Assembly: GCF_000466425.1 (NCBI RefSeq) | Contig: NZ_KE992152.1 | Location: 18,995 to 82,994 of the forward strand | Reading direction: 5' to 3' | Length of the DNA: 64,000 bases | DNA from: Capnocytophaga sp. oral taxon 863 str. F0517 | GTDB taxonomy: Bacteria; Bacteroidota; Bacteroidia; Flavobacteriales; Flavobacteriaceae | Shown here: positions 6,667 through 16,246 of the stretch, one piece after another | How the letters are laid out: the number at the start of each line of letters is the position of its first letter | How positions within the stretch are numbered: position 1 is the stretch's first letter | Notes under the pieces: generated by a model | Told to the model about the DNA's origin: nothing | Database searches by the model: none | What the model saw: the letters and a program-made list of their open reading frames with translations, nothing else | Translations under genes and position numbers: made by a program

Positions 6667-9069
6667 GTGAGAAAGTTATTAAATAATTTTTGGGTATTTG
6701 TAGCGCGCCTAGTGCTGCGCAATCGCTATATATTTTTAGGGGTATTCTTAGGAATTACGGTGCTTTTGGCCATGCAATGGAAGTATATCCGCATGACTTA
6801 TTCCGAGGCCAATATGCTCCCTAAAGATAGCCCTATCAGCAAGGAATATGATAAGTTCCTTAGTATATTCGGGGAGGAGGGCAACCTAATTGTCATAGGG
6901 GTAGAGGCTGATAAAATCACCCAGGCGGGAGGTTTTAACCGCTGGAATCAGCTGGCAAGCGAGCTACAGAAATTCCCACAAGTGGAGGGAGTACTCTCCC
7001 TCAATACGATTAAGGAGTTGTACAAGGATACAATCCATCAGCGCTTTGCAACACGTAACTTTTTTCCTCAGGAGGTAGCCACCCAAGGGGAAGTGGACAG
7101 CCTTTTTCCGAAACTGTTCAACCAAACCCCAGTCTATGAAGGACTGTTATATAACAAGGCACATACTACCCTGCGTATGGCTATTTCTCTGCGAAAGGAT
7201 ATTGTCAATACTGCTATACGTAAGGATTTTATTCTCAAGGACTTAAAACCACTAATTGAGCAGTGCCAAACAGACTTGGGAGTGCCTATCCATGTATCGG
7301 GTATGCCCTATATACGCACACTTAGCACTGAGATTATTACCGGAGAAATAGGCTTTTTTATTGTCGGAGCGCTGTTGGCGACCTGCTTGGTATTGCTCTT
7401 TTTCTTCCGTTCGTTCAGGGCTATGTTTATTTCCATGTGTACAGTATTGGTGGGTGTGATGTGGGCTTTTGGTTTCTTAGGGCTATTCCATTATGAGATT
7501 ACGATACTTACAGCAGTCATTCCGCCACTGGTGATCGTTATAGGAGTGCCTAACTGTGTATTCCTTATCAACCGTTACCAACAAGAAATACAAAAGCATG
7601 GTTACAAGGCTATGGCGCTCCAGCGAGTCATTACCAAGGTGGGTAATGTCACGCTGCTGACCAACCTGACTACGGCAGCGGGTTTTGCTACCTTCATCAT
7701 CACCGAGAGTAGTATCCTCAAGGAGTTCGGGATTGTCTCCTCCATTAGTATCATGTGCTTATATGTGATTTCGCTCTGTGTGATTCCTATCATCTATAGC
7801 TTTATGCCATCTCCTAAGCCCCGCCACCTCAAGCACTTGAGTAAGCAATGGATAGGGGGACTTTTGGAGGGAATTGAGCGTATTGTTAAGAAACATCGCT
7901 TTGCCACCTTCTCAGTAGCAGTAGCTCTTTTGGTGGCCAGTATCATAGGGATTTATCGTATCCATATCTCCGGCAGCGTGATTGAGGATATGCCCAAGGG
8001 GGAGACCTTCTATGACGATATTCTTTACTTTGAAAAAGAGTTCGGTGGGATTATGCCTTTGGAAATTACCATCAATATAGGTAAGAAAAACGGAGTGATG
8101 CGTCCCTCTACTTTGCAGAATATGGCCAAGCTGGAGGAATACTTGGCCGATATACCCGAAATATCCCAACCCATCTCGGTAGTAAGGCTTGTGAAGTATG
8201 CCCGACAGGCTTTTTATAATGGCAAAGCAGAATATTTTGACCTGCCAACAGCTCAGGAACGGCCTTTTGTGCTCTCTTATGTTAAAAATTCGGATGGAAA
8301 GGCTGATATGCTACGTAGTGTAGTAGATAGCACAGGTCAAATAGCTCGTATTACCGTCTTTATGAAGGATATCGGTACCGAAAAGATGCATCATATAGAG
8401 GAGACTATTGCTAAGCAGACCGACAAACTCTTCCCTTCGGATCAGTATACCGTACGCCTTACAGGTAAGGCCTATATGTTTACCAAAGGAACCGACTATT
8501 TGGTAGGCAACCTCATTCAGTCCTTATTGCTTACTATAGTGATTATCGCTGTGATGATGTTCTATATGTTCCGATCTTTCAAGATGGTAATTATTTCGCT
8601 GATACCCAACTTGCTACCTTTGGCAATTACCGCAGGGGTGATGGGGTATGTGGGGATACCGCTCAAGCCCTCAACTATATTGGTCTTTGGGATAGCTTTT
8701 GGGATTTCCATAGATGATACCATCCACTTCTTAGCCAAATATCGTCAGGAACTGATGGCCAATCACTGGAAGGTAAAGCGTTCGGTCTATGCTGCTTTGC
8801 GAGAGACGGGCATTAGTATGTTCTATACCTCGGTAGTGCTGTTCTTTGGGTTCTCTATCTTTACCTTATCCAGCTTTGGGGGGACTAAGGCCTTAGGCGG
8901 GCTTATCTCCACTACCTTGTTCTTTGCCATGTCCAGCAACCTGATTTTGCTTCCTTCCTTGCTCATTGCCTTGGAGAAGAGCATAGCTAATAAGAAAACC
9001 CTGATAGAACCTCATATAGACGTCCTTGGAGAAGACGAAGAGGAAGAAGTGAAAAATGAAAAACGATGA
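6667..9069 (+). CDS. RND-superfamily exporter (MMPL / HAE3-like)
   Basis: This 800-residue inner-membrane transporter has the RND layout: a first membrane helix near residues 15-37, a periplasmic domain, a five-helix bundle from about 225 (GEIGFFIVGALLATCLVLLFF), a seventh helix near 415, a second periplasmic domain, and a final five-helix bundle with GIAFGISIDDTIHFLAKY, which carries the paired aspartates of proton relay. Two half-size repeats without a funnel domain fit the MMPL/HAE3 type that moves lipids or hydrophobic molecules. The start is GTG at 6667; no nearby ATG gives the first helix. The last residues (EVKNEKR) are encoded by a 7-base repeat tract. It overlaps DUF502 by 4 bases. 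Confidence 0.87.
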   Translation: MRKLLNNFWVFVARLVLRNRYIFLGVFLGITVLLAMQWKYIRMTYSEANMLPKDSPISKEYDKFLSIFGEEGNLIVIGVEADKITQAGGFNRWNQLASELQKFPQVEGVLSLNTIKELYKDTIHQRFATRNFFPQEVATQGEVDSLFPKLFNQTPVYEGLLYNKAHTTLRMAISLRKDIVNTAIRKDFILKDLKPLIEQCQTDLGVPIHVSGMPYIRTLSTEIITGEIGFFIVGALLATCLVLLFFFRSFRAMFISMCTVLVGVMWAFGFLGLFHYEITILTAVIPPLVIVIGVPNCVFLINRYQQEIQKHGYKAMALQRVITKVGNVTLLTNLTTAAGFATFIITESSILKEFGIVSSISIMCLYVISLCVIPIIYSFMPSPKPRHLKHLSKQWIGGLLEGIERIVKKHRFATFSVAVALLVASIIGIYRIHISGSVIEDMPKGETFYDDILYFEKEFGGIMPLEITINIGKKNGVMRPSTLQNMAKLEEYLADIPEISQPISVVRLVKYARQAFYNGKAEYFDLPTAQERPFVLSYVKNSDGKADMLRSVVDSTGQIARITVFMKDIGTEKMHHIEETIAKQTDKLFPSDQYTVRLTGKAYMFTKGTDYLVGNLIQSLLLTIVIIAVMMFYMFRSFKMVIISLIPNLLPLAITAGVMGYVGIPLKPSTILVFGIAFGISIDDTIHFLAKYRQELMANHWKVKRSVYAALRETGISMFYTSVVLFFGFSIFTLSSFGGTKALGGLISTTLFFAMSSNLILLPSLLIALEKSIANKKTLIEPHIDVLGEDEEEEVKNEKR

Positions 9070-9671
9070 ATAACTATATACGTTCCTTATTAAAATATTT
9101 CCTACAAGGAGTAGTCATCATAGGTCCTTTGAGCACCACCATTTGGATTCTTTGGTCTATCTTCTATAGTGTAGACAACCTGATTCCACATCTCTCGGAG
9201 CGTTTCCCTGGCTTGGTCTTTGCGATCATCTTGGTGGGGACGACACTAATCGGCTATTTGGGAAGTCGCTTTCTTATAGGAAAATTTGTCGTAGAAGGGC
9301 TGAACTATATACTGGAACATACTCCAGGGATTAAGTTTATTTACAAGACCATACGTGATGTGATAGGTTCCTTCGTGGGCGATAAGCAGAAGTTCTCCCA
9401 TCCGGTGTGGGTCAAGGTACAAGAGGCGCCTGAGCTATGGCGTATAGGCTTCTTGACCCAAGAGGATATGTCCTTTGCTTCTTTTGCAGATAGTGTCAGT
9501 GTCTACCTACCACACTCCTACGCCATATCAGGTTGGGTGATTGTCGTTCATAAGGATCAGATAAAGCCCGCCGAAGGCTTCACCGCCAAGCAAGCTATGG
9601 AGTTTGCTGTAAGTGGAGGAACTGTAGGGGTGAGGAGTGAAAAGCGAACCATGAAAAGTGAAGAATCCTAA
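9066..9671 (+). CDS. DUF502 membrane protein
   Basis: This 201-residue protein starts MNNYIRSLLKYFLQGVVIIGPLSTTIW with two N-terminal membrane helices (about 10-32 and 50-72) and then the family core LEHTPGIKFIYKTIRDVIGSF and a soluble C-terminal beta domain. This matches DUF502, a widespread membrane family of unknown role, often beside transport or lipid genes. Its ATG overlaps the RND stop (ATGA), so it is in the same operon and may assist the exporter. The last dozen residues (RSEKRTMKSEES) are encoded by degenerate heptads, meaning the natural C-terminus has been replaced or extended by repeat sequence. Confidence 0.82.
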   Translation: MNNYIRSLLKYFLQGVVIIGPLSTTIWILWSIFYSVDNLIPHLSERFPGLVFAIILVGTTLIGYLGSRFLIGKFVVEGLNYILEHTPGIKFIYKTIRDVIGSFVGDKQKFSHPVWVKVQEAPELWRIGFLTQEDMSFASFADSVSVYLPHSYAISGWVIVVHKDQIKPAEGFTAKQAMEFAVSGGTVGVRSEKRTMKSEES

Positions 9672-9696
9672 ACACAAGAAATTAGAACTTAAAACT

Positions 9697-10386
9697 ATGA
9701 AAATTGGAATTATAGGAGCTATGGAGAGTGAGATACAGCTCCTTAGAGAATATTTAGGAGATCCTGTCCCTACCCAGCTGCAACGTTATGCCTTCTATGA
9801 GGGGCAGATAGGAGCCCACCAAGTGGTGGTACTTCTCTCGGGTATTGGGAAGGTGAGTGCTGCCGTGGGTACGGCCTTACTGATAGATCACTTTGCCCCT
9901 GATTTGATTATCAATACCGGTACTGCAGGCGGACTACAACACAGCAAGGTTTTTGATATGGTATTGGCCACAGAAGTAGCCTATTATGATGTTGATGTAA
10001 CTGCCTTTGGCTATGCCTTAGGACAGCAAGCCCAAATGCCTGCCAGCTATCTACCATCGGAGCGATGGTTTGCCCAGGCACAAGCCTCCGTGGCGCGGTA
10101 TACGAATCAGCTGCATTGTGCTCCTATTGTCAGTGGAGATGCTTTTGTTAGCGATCCCAAGAAACGTCAATGGATAGAGGCGCATTTTCCTAAGGCCGTA
10201 GCAGTAGAGATGGAAGCCGCCGCCATTGCCCAAACTTGTTATCTGTTGAATATCCCTTTTTTGATCCTTCGTGCCGTCTCGGACAATGCAGGAGAGGGAG
10301 ATACCATCTCCTATGATACCTTTGTAGCCCAAGCCGCAGCCCTCTCGGCTCAAATGAATATTGATTTTATAAAAAACTTAGTATAA
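9697..10386 (+). CDS. mtnN: 5'-methylthioadenosine/S-adenosylhomocysteine nucleosidase
   Basis: This 229-residue cytoplasmic enzyme cleaves adenine from methylthioadenosine and S-adenosylhomocysteine, recycling methyl-donor by-products. It starts with the family N-terminus MKIGIIGAMESEI (general-acid glutamate), and has VSGDAFVSD, the ribose-binding AVEMEAAAIAQ and the catalytic aspartate in RAVSDNAG. An upstream in-frame start at 9658 would add 13 repeat-derived residues and overlap DUF502, so the ATG at 9697 is preferred. It lies 6 bases before asnA, forming a tail to the RND/DUF502 run. Confidence 0.94.
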   Translation: MKIGIIGAMESEIQLLREYLGDPVPTQLQRYAFYEGQIGAHQVVVLLSGIGKVSAAVGTALLIDHFAPDLIINTGTAGGLQHSKVFDMVLATEVAYYDVDVTAFGYALGQQAQMPASYLPSERWFAQAQASVARYTNQLHCAPIVSGDAFVSDPKKRQWIEAHFPKAVAVEMEAAAIAQTCYLLNIPFLILRAVSDNAGEGDTISYDTFVAQAAALSAQMNIDFIKNLV

Positions 10387-10392
10387 CCACTT

Positions 10393-11403
10393 ATGTCAGC
10401 ATGCAGAATTCCTCAAGGCTATGACCCTAAATATGGTATCATGGATACCGAAAGAGCCATCAAGCGCATCAAAGATTTTTTTGAGACGGAGCTATCCAGA
10501 GCACTCAACCTCTCCCGTATCTCGGCACCTCTCTTTGTAAAGAATACCACAGGACTTAACGACAATCTCAATGGCGTAGAGCGACCAGTCTCTTTCCAAA
10601 TGAAAGATGCTCCAGAGGATACCATAGAGATAGTACATTCCTTAGCCAAATGGAAACGCTTGGCACTCAAGCGCTATAATATTCCAGTAGGAGAAGGTAT
10701 CTATACCGATATGAACGCCATCCGTCGCGATGAAACCTTGGACAATACCCATTCTATCTATGTAGATCAGTGGGATTGGGAGAAAATTATTACCAAGGAG
10801 CAACGTACCTTGGATTATCTGGAACAAACCGTTCGGAAGATATACCAAGTATTCTTGGCTACCGAGGCCGTTATCACTCTTGAATACCCGCTACTGACAC
10901 CCTTCTTACCCAAGGAAATTACCTTTATTACCTCTCAAGAGCTGGAACATAAGTACCCGACACTGTCTCCAAGCGAGCGTGAACAGCGTTTTGCTAAGGA
11001 GAAAGGGGCTATTTTTATCATGCAGATAGGTGGCGCCCTGCTCTCTGGCGAGAAACACGATGGCCGTGCCCCTGACTATGACGATTGGCAGCTCAATGGA
11101 GACTTGATTCTATGGAATCCCGTTTTGGAAAGTGCCTTGGAACTCTCCTCCATGGGGATCCGTGTTGATGAGGTCTCTCTTATGGAGCAGCTCAAAATAG
11201 CCAATTTAGAAGAACGCCAACACTTAGACTACCATCAAATGCTCCTTCAGGGCAATCTTCCGCTTACCATAGGGGGAGGGATTGGGCAATCCCGCATCTG
11301 TATGTTCTTCCTTCAGAAAGCCCATATAGGGGAGGTACAAGCCTCTATCTGGACAGAGGAGATACTCGACCTATGTGCTCAACATCATATCGATCTATTG
11401 TAA
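10393..11403 (+). CDS. asnA: Aspartate--ammonia ligase (asparagine synthetase A)
   Basis: This 336-residue enzyme makes asparagine from aspartate, ammonia and ATP. The fold is like a class II aspartyl-tRNA synthetase. Characteristic segments are [25 protein letters not shown]-like [10 protein letters not shown], the motif around [19 protein letters not shown], the YVDQWDWEK stretch, and the C-terminal [23 protein letters not shown] typical of AsnA. Length is normal for the family. It is tightly placed between mtnN and the methyltransferase. No AsnC regulator lies nearby. Confidence 0.96.
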   Translation: MSACRIPQGYDPKYGIMDTERAIKRIKDFFETELSRALNLSRISAPLFVKNTTGLNDNLNGVERPVSFQMKDAPEDTIEIVHSLAKWKRLALKRYNIPVGEGIYTDMNAIRRDETLDNTHSIYVDQWDWEKIITKEQRTLDYLEQTVRKIYQVFLATEAVITLEYPLLTPFLPKEITFITSQELEHKYPTLSPSEREQRFAKEKGAIFIMQIGGALLSGEKHDGRAPDYDDWQLNGDLILWNPVLESALELSSMGIRVDEVSLMEQLKIANLEERQHLDYHQMLLQGNLPLTIGGGIGQSRICMFFLQKAHIGEVQASIWTEEILDLCAQHHIDLL

Positions 11404-11418
11404 AATAATCGACGAAAG

Positions 11419-11955
11419 ATGGAATCCATGTACCGTATTTATCCCGAAAAGCGCTATAGGAAAACCTTGGCTATCCTCAAGCAATTCGTTTCCTCTGGTA
11501 CCACCATTTTGGACTTAGGGGTTCGCAATCCTTTTTCCGAAGTGATGGAAAAAGAAGGCTATAGGGTTATCAATACCCAAGGAGAGGATTTAGATCTTTT
11601 CCCTGAAAAACTAAGGAGTTACCAGGGAGAAATGGTTACCGCCTTGGAGATATTAGAGCACTTGGTCAATCCCTTTGGAGTACTACAACAGCTTCCAGCG
11701 CAGCGCCTCTTGGTAACAGTCCCTCTACGCTTATGGTTTGCGACAGCTTATCGCAATGCTAAAGATCCAAGAGATTGTCATTATCACGAATTTGAGCCTT
11801 GGCAGCTTGATATGCTCTTAGAGAAAGCAGGTTGGCAGATAAAATACCGAGAGAAATGGACACATCCCGTAGGGAAAATAGGACTTCGTCCGCTGCTTAG
11901 GTATTTTGTACCTAGATATTATGCGGTATACGCCGAGAGAATGACCAATGACTAA
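11419..11955 (+). CDS. Class I SAM-dependent methyltransferase
   Basis: This 178-residue protein has the methyltransferase nucleotide-binding pattern: ILDLGVRNPFSEVM (motif I, a slightly altered D-x-G-x-x), an acidic end to strand 2 (NTQGEDLD) and EMVTALEILEHLVNP (motif IV/V). It resembles Methyltransf_11-like proteins that act on small molecules or lipids; the substrate is unknown. It starts 15 bases after asnA. The last codons (MTND plus stop) are made of heptad repeat that also forms the terminator hairpin, so gene end and terminator are fused. Confidence 0.75.
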   Translation: MESMYRIYPEKRYRKTLAILKQFVSSGTTILDLGVRNPFSEVMEKEGYRVINTQGEDLDLFPEKLRSYQGEMVTALEILEHLVNPFGVLQQLPAQRLLVTVPLRLWFATAYRNAKDPRDCHYHEFEPWQLDMLLEKAGWQIKYREKWTHPVGKIGLRPLLRYFVPRYYAVYAERMTND

Positions 11956-11993
11956 TTCTATGGTTAGTCATTAGTCACTAAAGAGTTTTTTTT
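11942..11993 (+). terminator. Terminator built from heptad repeats, overlapping the stop codon
   Basis: A 14-base stem (11942-11955 with 11964-11977, one G-T pair) around an 8-base loop is followed by a run of nine T at 11985. Its left arm encodes the last residues and stop of the methyltransferase. Confidence 0.72.
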
Positions 11994-12008
11994 CTGAATA
12001 AAAAAAGG

Positions 12009-12016
12009 TATATTTG
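12009..12016 (+). promoter_or_regulatory. glmS promoter (-7 element)
   Basis: TATATTTG, 37 bases before the glmS ATG. The upstream element is only a T-rich run. No glmS ribozyme-like leader is present; the gap is too short. Confidence 0.6.
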
Positions 12017-12052
12017 CACCGAATTTTGTAACTAATAGAAACCATATAAATT

Positions 12053-13897
12053 ATGTGTGGAATTGTAGGATATATAGGAAATAAAGAAGCATATCCCATT
12101 GTGATCAATGGGCTAAAACGCTTGGAATACAGAGGCTATGACAGTGCAGGTTTTATTGTCAATGCCGAAAAATTTGTCTGTGAAAAGACCAAGGGAAAAG
12201 TATCTGACTTGGAAGAGAAAGCCGCAAAGGATACGATTCCTGCTGCTACCTTTGGAATGGGACATACTCGCTGGGCTACTCATGGAGTGCCTAATGATAA
12301 AAACTCTCATCCACACCTATCCAACTCCGGTAAGTTGGCTATCGTACACAATGGGATTATAGAGAACTATCTGCCTATCAAAAGACGTCTTCAGCAAGAA
12401 GGTTATGTATTCCATTCCGATACGGATACCGAGGTACTTGTCAATTTTATAGAGTATATCAAAGATAAGAAACAACTTCCCTTAGAAGAGGCGGTACGCT
12501 ACGCCCTCAATGAAGTAGTAGGCGCCTATGCAATCGCAGTGATGGAGGAGGCCAACCCTTCAAAAATGGTAGTAGCACGCTTGGGAAGTCCTTTGGTGAT
12601 AGGGGTGGGAGCAAATGAGTTCTTCATAGCCTCCGATGCCACTCCTTTTATAGAATATACCCAAAATGCCCTTTATCTTGAAGATGGGGAGATGGCTACT
12701 ATAGAACTCAACAAGGACTTACAGGTGCGTAAGATATATAACAATGAAGAGGTAGACCCCACCATACAAGAGCTAAAACTTAGTATAGATGCTATAGAAA
12801 AAGGAGGTTATGAGCACTTTATGCTTAAGGAAATTTTCGAGCAGCCACTCTCTATCCAGGACACCATGCGTGGCCGCCTTTTGGAGGATGGAACTACCAA
12901 GATATCAGGTATCAATAACAACCTTAAGCAATTCCTTAGTGCCGACCGCATTATCATTGCGGCTTGTGGTACCTCATGGCATGCAGGTTTGGTAGGGGAG
13001 TATCTATTTGAGGAGCTAGTGCGTATCCCAGTAGAGGTAGAATATGCCTCAGAGTTCCGCTATCGCAATCCGGTGATCAACCCTTCAGATATAGTGATGG
13101 CAATCTCTCAATCAGGAGAAACAGCCGATACCTTAGCTGCCCTAAAATTGGCTAAAGAACGTGGCGCCTTCATCTATGGGATATGCAATGTAGTAGGCTC
13201 TTCCATAGCGCGCCTTACCGATTCGGGTACTTATACCCACGCAGGGCCAGAGATAGGAGTGGCCTCTACCAAGGCTTTTACAACTCAACTTGTTGTACTA
13301 ACGCTTTTAGCCTTGCACTTAGGTCATAAAAAAGGAACCATAAACCATGACACCTATAAAAAACTTTGTAAGGAGTTGGCTCGTATCCCTGATTTGGTAG
13401 CCAAGACCTTGGAAATGAACAAAGATAAGGTCTTAGAGATAGCCAATGTATATAAGGACGTATCCAACTGCATCTACTTAGGAAGAGGCTATAACTATCC
13501 AGTGGCCTTGGAAGGCGCCTTGAAGCTCAAGGAAATCTCCTACATACATGCTGAGGGCTATCCAGCTGCTGAGATGAAGCATGGCCCTATTGCTCTAATT
13601 GATGAGAATATGCCAGTGGTATTCTTGGCACCCGCCAAAGGGCATTATGAAAAAGTGGTTTCCAATGCCCAAGAGATAAAAGCCCGCAAAGGAAAGATCA
13701 TAGCTGTGGTAACTGAGCATGATACTCAGATGAGTGCTTTGGCGGATCATGTCCTAGAGATCCCAGAGGTAGAAGAGGTATTCTCTCCTATACTTAGTGT
13801 GATACCATTACAGTTGCTTTCCTATCATATCGCTACTATGCGCGGATGTAATGTAGATCAGCCTCGCAATTTAGCCAAATCGGTAACAGTAGAGTAA
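12053..13897 (+). CDS. glmS: Glutamine--fructose-6-phosphate aminotransferase
   Basis: This 614-residue enzyme makes glucosamine-6-phosphate, the first step to UDP-GlcNAc for peptidoglycan and lipopolysaccharide. The N-terminal amidotransferase domain begins MCGIVGYIGN, exposing catalytic Cys2 after Met removal, with RLEYRGYDSAG and GHTRWATHG. Two SIS sugar-isomerase domains follow (ACGTSWHAGLVGEY, AISQSGETADTLAALK, and later GRGYNYPVALEGALKLKEI), and the C-terminus ends with DQPRNLAKSVTVE as usual. Length is typical. It is a single gene with its own promoter and terminator. Confidence 0.98.
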   Translation: MCGIVGYIGNKEAYPIVINGLKRLEYRGYDSAGFIVNAEKFVCEKTKGKVSDLEEKAAKDTIPAATFGMGHTRWATHGVPNDKNSHPHLSNSGKLAIVHNGIIENYLPIKRRLQQEGYVFHSDTDTEVLVNFIEYIKDKKQLPLEEAVRYALNEVVGAYAIAVMEEANPSKMVVARLGSPLVIGVGANEFFIASDATPFIEYTQNALYLEDGEMATIELNKDLQVRKIYNNEEVDPTIQELKLSIDAIEKGGYEHFMLKEIFEQPLSIQDTMRGRLLEDGTTKISGINNNLKQFLSADRIIIAACGTSWHAGLVGEYLFEELVRIPVEVEYASEFRYRNPVINPSDIVMAISQSGETADTLAALKLAKERGAFIYGICNVVGSSIARLTDSGTYTHAGPEIGVASTKAFTTQLVVLTLLALHLGHKKGTINHDTYKKLCKELARIPDLVAKTLEMNKDKVLEIANVYKDVSNCIYLGRGYNYPVALEGALKLKEISYIHAEGYPAAEMKHGPIALIDENMPVVFLAPAKGHYEKVVSNAQEIKARKGKIIAVVTEHDTQMSALADHVLEIPEVEEVFSPILSVIPLQLLSYHIATMRGCNVDQPRNLAKSVTVE

Positions 13898-13918
13898 GAA
13901 AATTTGATTCATATAGAG

Positions 13919-13957
13919 ACATTGCTAAAGATTTTTCTTTAGCAATGTTTTGTTTTT
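13919..13957 (+). terminator. glmS terminator
   Basis: A perfect 13-base stem (13919-13931 with 13936-13948), a TTTT loop and a following T-rich run. Confidence 0.87.
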
Positions 13958-13997
13958 CAGAGAGTTGAAATAAAAAGAGAATAAAAAGTGATTTTTA

Positions 13998-14029
13998 TTT
14001 TGCCAATTGGAAAAAAAGTTGTACCTTTG
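13998..14029 (+). promoter_or_regulatory. tRNA-fMet promoter
   Basis: TTTTG (13998-14002) and TACCTTTG (14022-14029) are 19 bases apart, directly upstream of the initiator tRNA. Confidence 0.8.
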
Positions 14030-14040
14030 CACCTGTAAAT

Positions 14041-14113
<73 letters not shown>

Positions 14114-14119
14114 CTTGAT

Positions 14120-14154
14120 AAGCGTAATTAATTGTCATTCAATTAATTGCGCTT
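14120..14154 (+). terminator. Probable tRNA-fMet terminator
   Basis: A 15-base stem (14120-14134 with 14140-14154, one T-G pair) with a 5-base loop. The following T run is weak (AAATTCTTT), so termination strength is uncertain. Confidence 0.6.
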
Positions 14155-14165
14155 AAATTCTTTAA

Positions 14166-14258
14166 AATTACGAGCCAAATATCATACCATATTGTTATGG
14201 GTTAGGATCAGCTAACGTAAGAATAGAACAGATTATAGAAGCCTTATTCAAAAACTAA
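14166..14258 (+). pseudogene. Possible C-terminal remnant of a lost gene
   Basis: Between a stop at 14163-14165 and a stop at 14256-14258 one frame reads NYEPNIIPYCYGLGSANVRI followed by EQIIEALFKN. The tail looks like a real protein end: it loosely resembles the last residues of UDP-N-acetylglucosamine 2-epimerase-type enzymes (PYGxGxAsxRIvexL). No start codon or upstream body is present. It ends 6 bases before ktrB. This is a weak call that could be chance. Confidence 0.3.
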
Positions 14259-14264
14259 ACGATT

Positions 14265-15593
14265 GTGCTGCGAAATTGCTCTCCTTATACCATTATTATA
14301 ATCTCTTTCCTCTTTCTGATATGTGTAGGGGCGGGGCTGTTGATGATGCCTTTTACGCATAGCACGGGGAGCGGGTTTACTTTCTTTGAGGCACTTTTTA
14401 CCGCTACTTCGGCGGTTACAGGTACAGGTTTCTCTATCTGTGATATGCATGGTATACTCTCGGACTATGGGCAGGTGTGTATTTTGCTATTGATACAACT
14501 GGGAGGCTTGGGAATACTGACTTTTTCTTCAGTGATTGTGCTGCTTATTACTAAAAAAATAGGCTTCTATACCAAGCGATTGATCTCTGAGGGTATGAAC
14601 CATGAGGCTAAGATAGACTTGTATTCTCATATCAAAAAGGTAGTTTTCGTCGTTTTGCTCATAGAAGCTATAGGTGCTTTTCTGCTTTTCTTTGTTTTTA
14701 TCAAGCAATATAGCTGGTACAAAGCTCTTTTCTATGCAATTTTTCATTCGGTATCGGCTTTTTGTAATGCAGGGATTGCTCTCTATCCCAATGGTTTGCA
14801 AGATTATACCTTCGATATTCCTATGAACCTCATTATTATTCTATTGATGTTCTTAGGAGGTTTTGGTTTTACTGCTATTATAGAACTCTTTGAGTATATC
14901 AGGGGAAAGCGTAGAAAAATCAGTGTCAATTCTAAGTTTTCCAGCATCATCACCCTGATTCTCTTAGGGGCAGGTGCTTTGCTATTCTTTGTTTTAGAAT
15001 ACAATCATATGGACGCTTATGCGGTACACTCTGTGGGTAATAGGCTGCTTATTAGCTTCTTCCACTCAGCTACGCTGCGTTCGGTGGGCTTCAATACCAT
15101 ACCTATAACAGAGATTTCAGGAGCAACGGCTTTTTTGTGTATTTTACTAATGTTCATAGGTTCTTCGCCTAATTCTACAGGAGGAGGGATAAAAACTACT
15201 ACTCTTGGTGTTTTATACTTAGGGGTACGTACCTCTTTGCTCAATAGGCGGTATATAGAGTATTCTAAGCGACATATCTCATGGCAGCTGTTCAATAAGG
15301 CCTCTACCTTGGTTTTTATAACTCTGTTGTATGTCTTTCTTGCTGCATTACTTATAACTTACTTTGATCCAAAGGTGGAAATTCTAAAGATCCTCTTTGA
15401 GGTTATCTCGGCTTTCTCTACCACAGGGCTTTCCATGGGGATTACCAATTCTTTGAGTACAGCCTCTCAAACCATCTTACTCTTTACCATGTTTTTGGGT
15501 AGGGTAGGGCCGCTTACAATTGTATTGGCTTTTTCTCGTGAGAGAATAGTAGGTAATTATAAATACCCTAAAGAAGATATATTAATCGGATAA
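14265..15593 (+). CDS. ktrB: Potassium uptake channel subunit, TrkH/KtrB family
   Basis: This 442-residue membrane protein conducts potassium, with the four pore loops of the family each carrying the selectivity glycine: TSAVTGTGFS, SVSAFCNAGIAL, SATLRSVGFNT and SAFSTTGLSMG. Each lies between two membrane helices, giving the expected eight helices. The start is GTG at 14265, because an in-frame stop lies at 14256-14258 and no ATG is near. It sits 2 bases before its regulatory partner ktrA, with which it forms a KtrAB system. Sodium coupling is known for the family but not shown here. Confidence 0.92.
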   Translation: MLRNCSPYTIIIISFLFLICVGAGLLMMPFTHSTGSGFTFFEALFTATSAVTGTGFSICDMHGILSDYGQVCILLLIQLGGLGILTFSSVIVLLITKKIGFYTKRLISEGMNHEAKIDLYSHIKKVVFVVLLIEAIGAFLLFFVFIKQYSWYKALFYAIFHSVSAFCNAGIALYPNGLQDYTFDIPMNLIIILLMFLGGFGFTAIIELFEYIRGKRRKISVNSKFSSIITLILLGAGALLFFVLEYNHMDAYAVHSVGNRLLISFFHSATLRSVGFNTIPITEISGATAFLCILLMFIGSSPNSTGGGIKTTTLGVLYLGVRTSLLNRRYIEYSKRHISWQLFNKASTLVFITLLYVFLAALLITYFDPKVEILKILFEVISAFSTTGLSMGITNSLSTASQTILLFTMFLGRVGPLTIVLAFSRERIVGNYKYPKEDILIG

Positions 15594-15595
15594 TT

Positions 15596-16246
15596 ATGAA
15601 AAGTTTTTTAGTCATAGGCTTAGGGGAATTTGGCAAGTCGGTAGCCAAGACCCTTTATAAGAATAAATCCACTGTATTGGCAATTGACTCAAATGAAGAG
15701 TTGATCAAGCAAGCTCTCAATGAGGGGATTATAGACGATGCGGTGATCTTAGATGCTACTGATGAGATTGCCTTGAAGAATGTGGTGAAGGACGACTTCG
15801 ATATGGCCTTTGTCAGTGTAGGAGACAATATACAAGCGAGCATATTGATTACTTTACACCTAAAGGAGTTAGGCGTGAAAGATATCATCTGTAAGGCAGT
15901 GAATCACACCCAAGGTCGTGTTTTGGAGAAAATTGGAGCTACCCAAGTGGTCTTTCCAGAAGAGTCCATGGGAGAAAAAATAGCCTATTCCATGCTACAT
16001 CCCACTATTATAGAATACTTTAAGTTCTCGGAGGACTATTTTATCTACGAGGTCAAAATTCCAAAGAGCTATATAGGCAAGTCGCTTATGGAGCTGAACT
16101 TAAGGCATAAGTATGAGATCAATATATTGGCGGTCAAGCATGGTGATGGCAAGATGAATGTAACTCCAGATCCGAATCTTCGCTTGGATAAGGAAGACTT
16201 ACTTATTGTATTGGCCAGGGAGAACTCTATCGGGAAGATCGTTTAG
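15596..16246 (+). CDS. ktrA: Potassium uptake regulatory subunit, TrkA/KtrA (RCK domain)
   Basis: This 216-residue cytoplasmic protein forms the nucleotide-gated ring on KtrB. The N-terminal RCK domain has the dinucleotide motif GLGEFGKSVA and an acidic residue ending strand 2 (AIDSNEE), and DATDEIALKN. The C-terminal RCK_C domain begins about residue 140 (YFIYEVKIPKSYIGKSL). ATP/ADP or NAD(H) binding controls the channel in the family. Its stop overlaps the stop of the convergent methyltransferase by 4 bases, leaving no room for a separate terminator. Confidence 0.93.
   Translation: MKSFLVIGLGEFGKSVAKTLYKNKSTVLAIDSNEELIKQALNEGIIDDAVILDATDEIALKNVVKDDFDMAFVSVGDNIQASILITLHLKELGVKDIICKAVNHTQGRVLEKIGATQVVFPEESMGEKIAYSMLHPTIIEYFKFSEDYFIYEVKIPKSYIGKSLMELNLRHKYEINILAVKHGDGKMNVTPDPNLRLDKEDLLIVLARENSIGKIV

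Noticed and set aside
11956..12052. Possible glmS ribozyme or riboswitch before glmS
   Set aside because: The gap is under 100 bases and is filled by a terminator hairpin and a promoter, leaving no room for the ribozyme fold.
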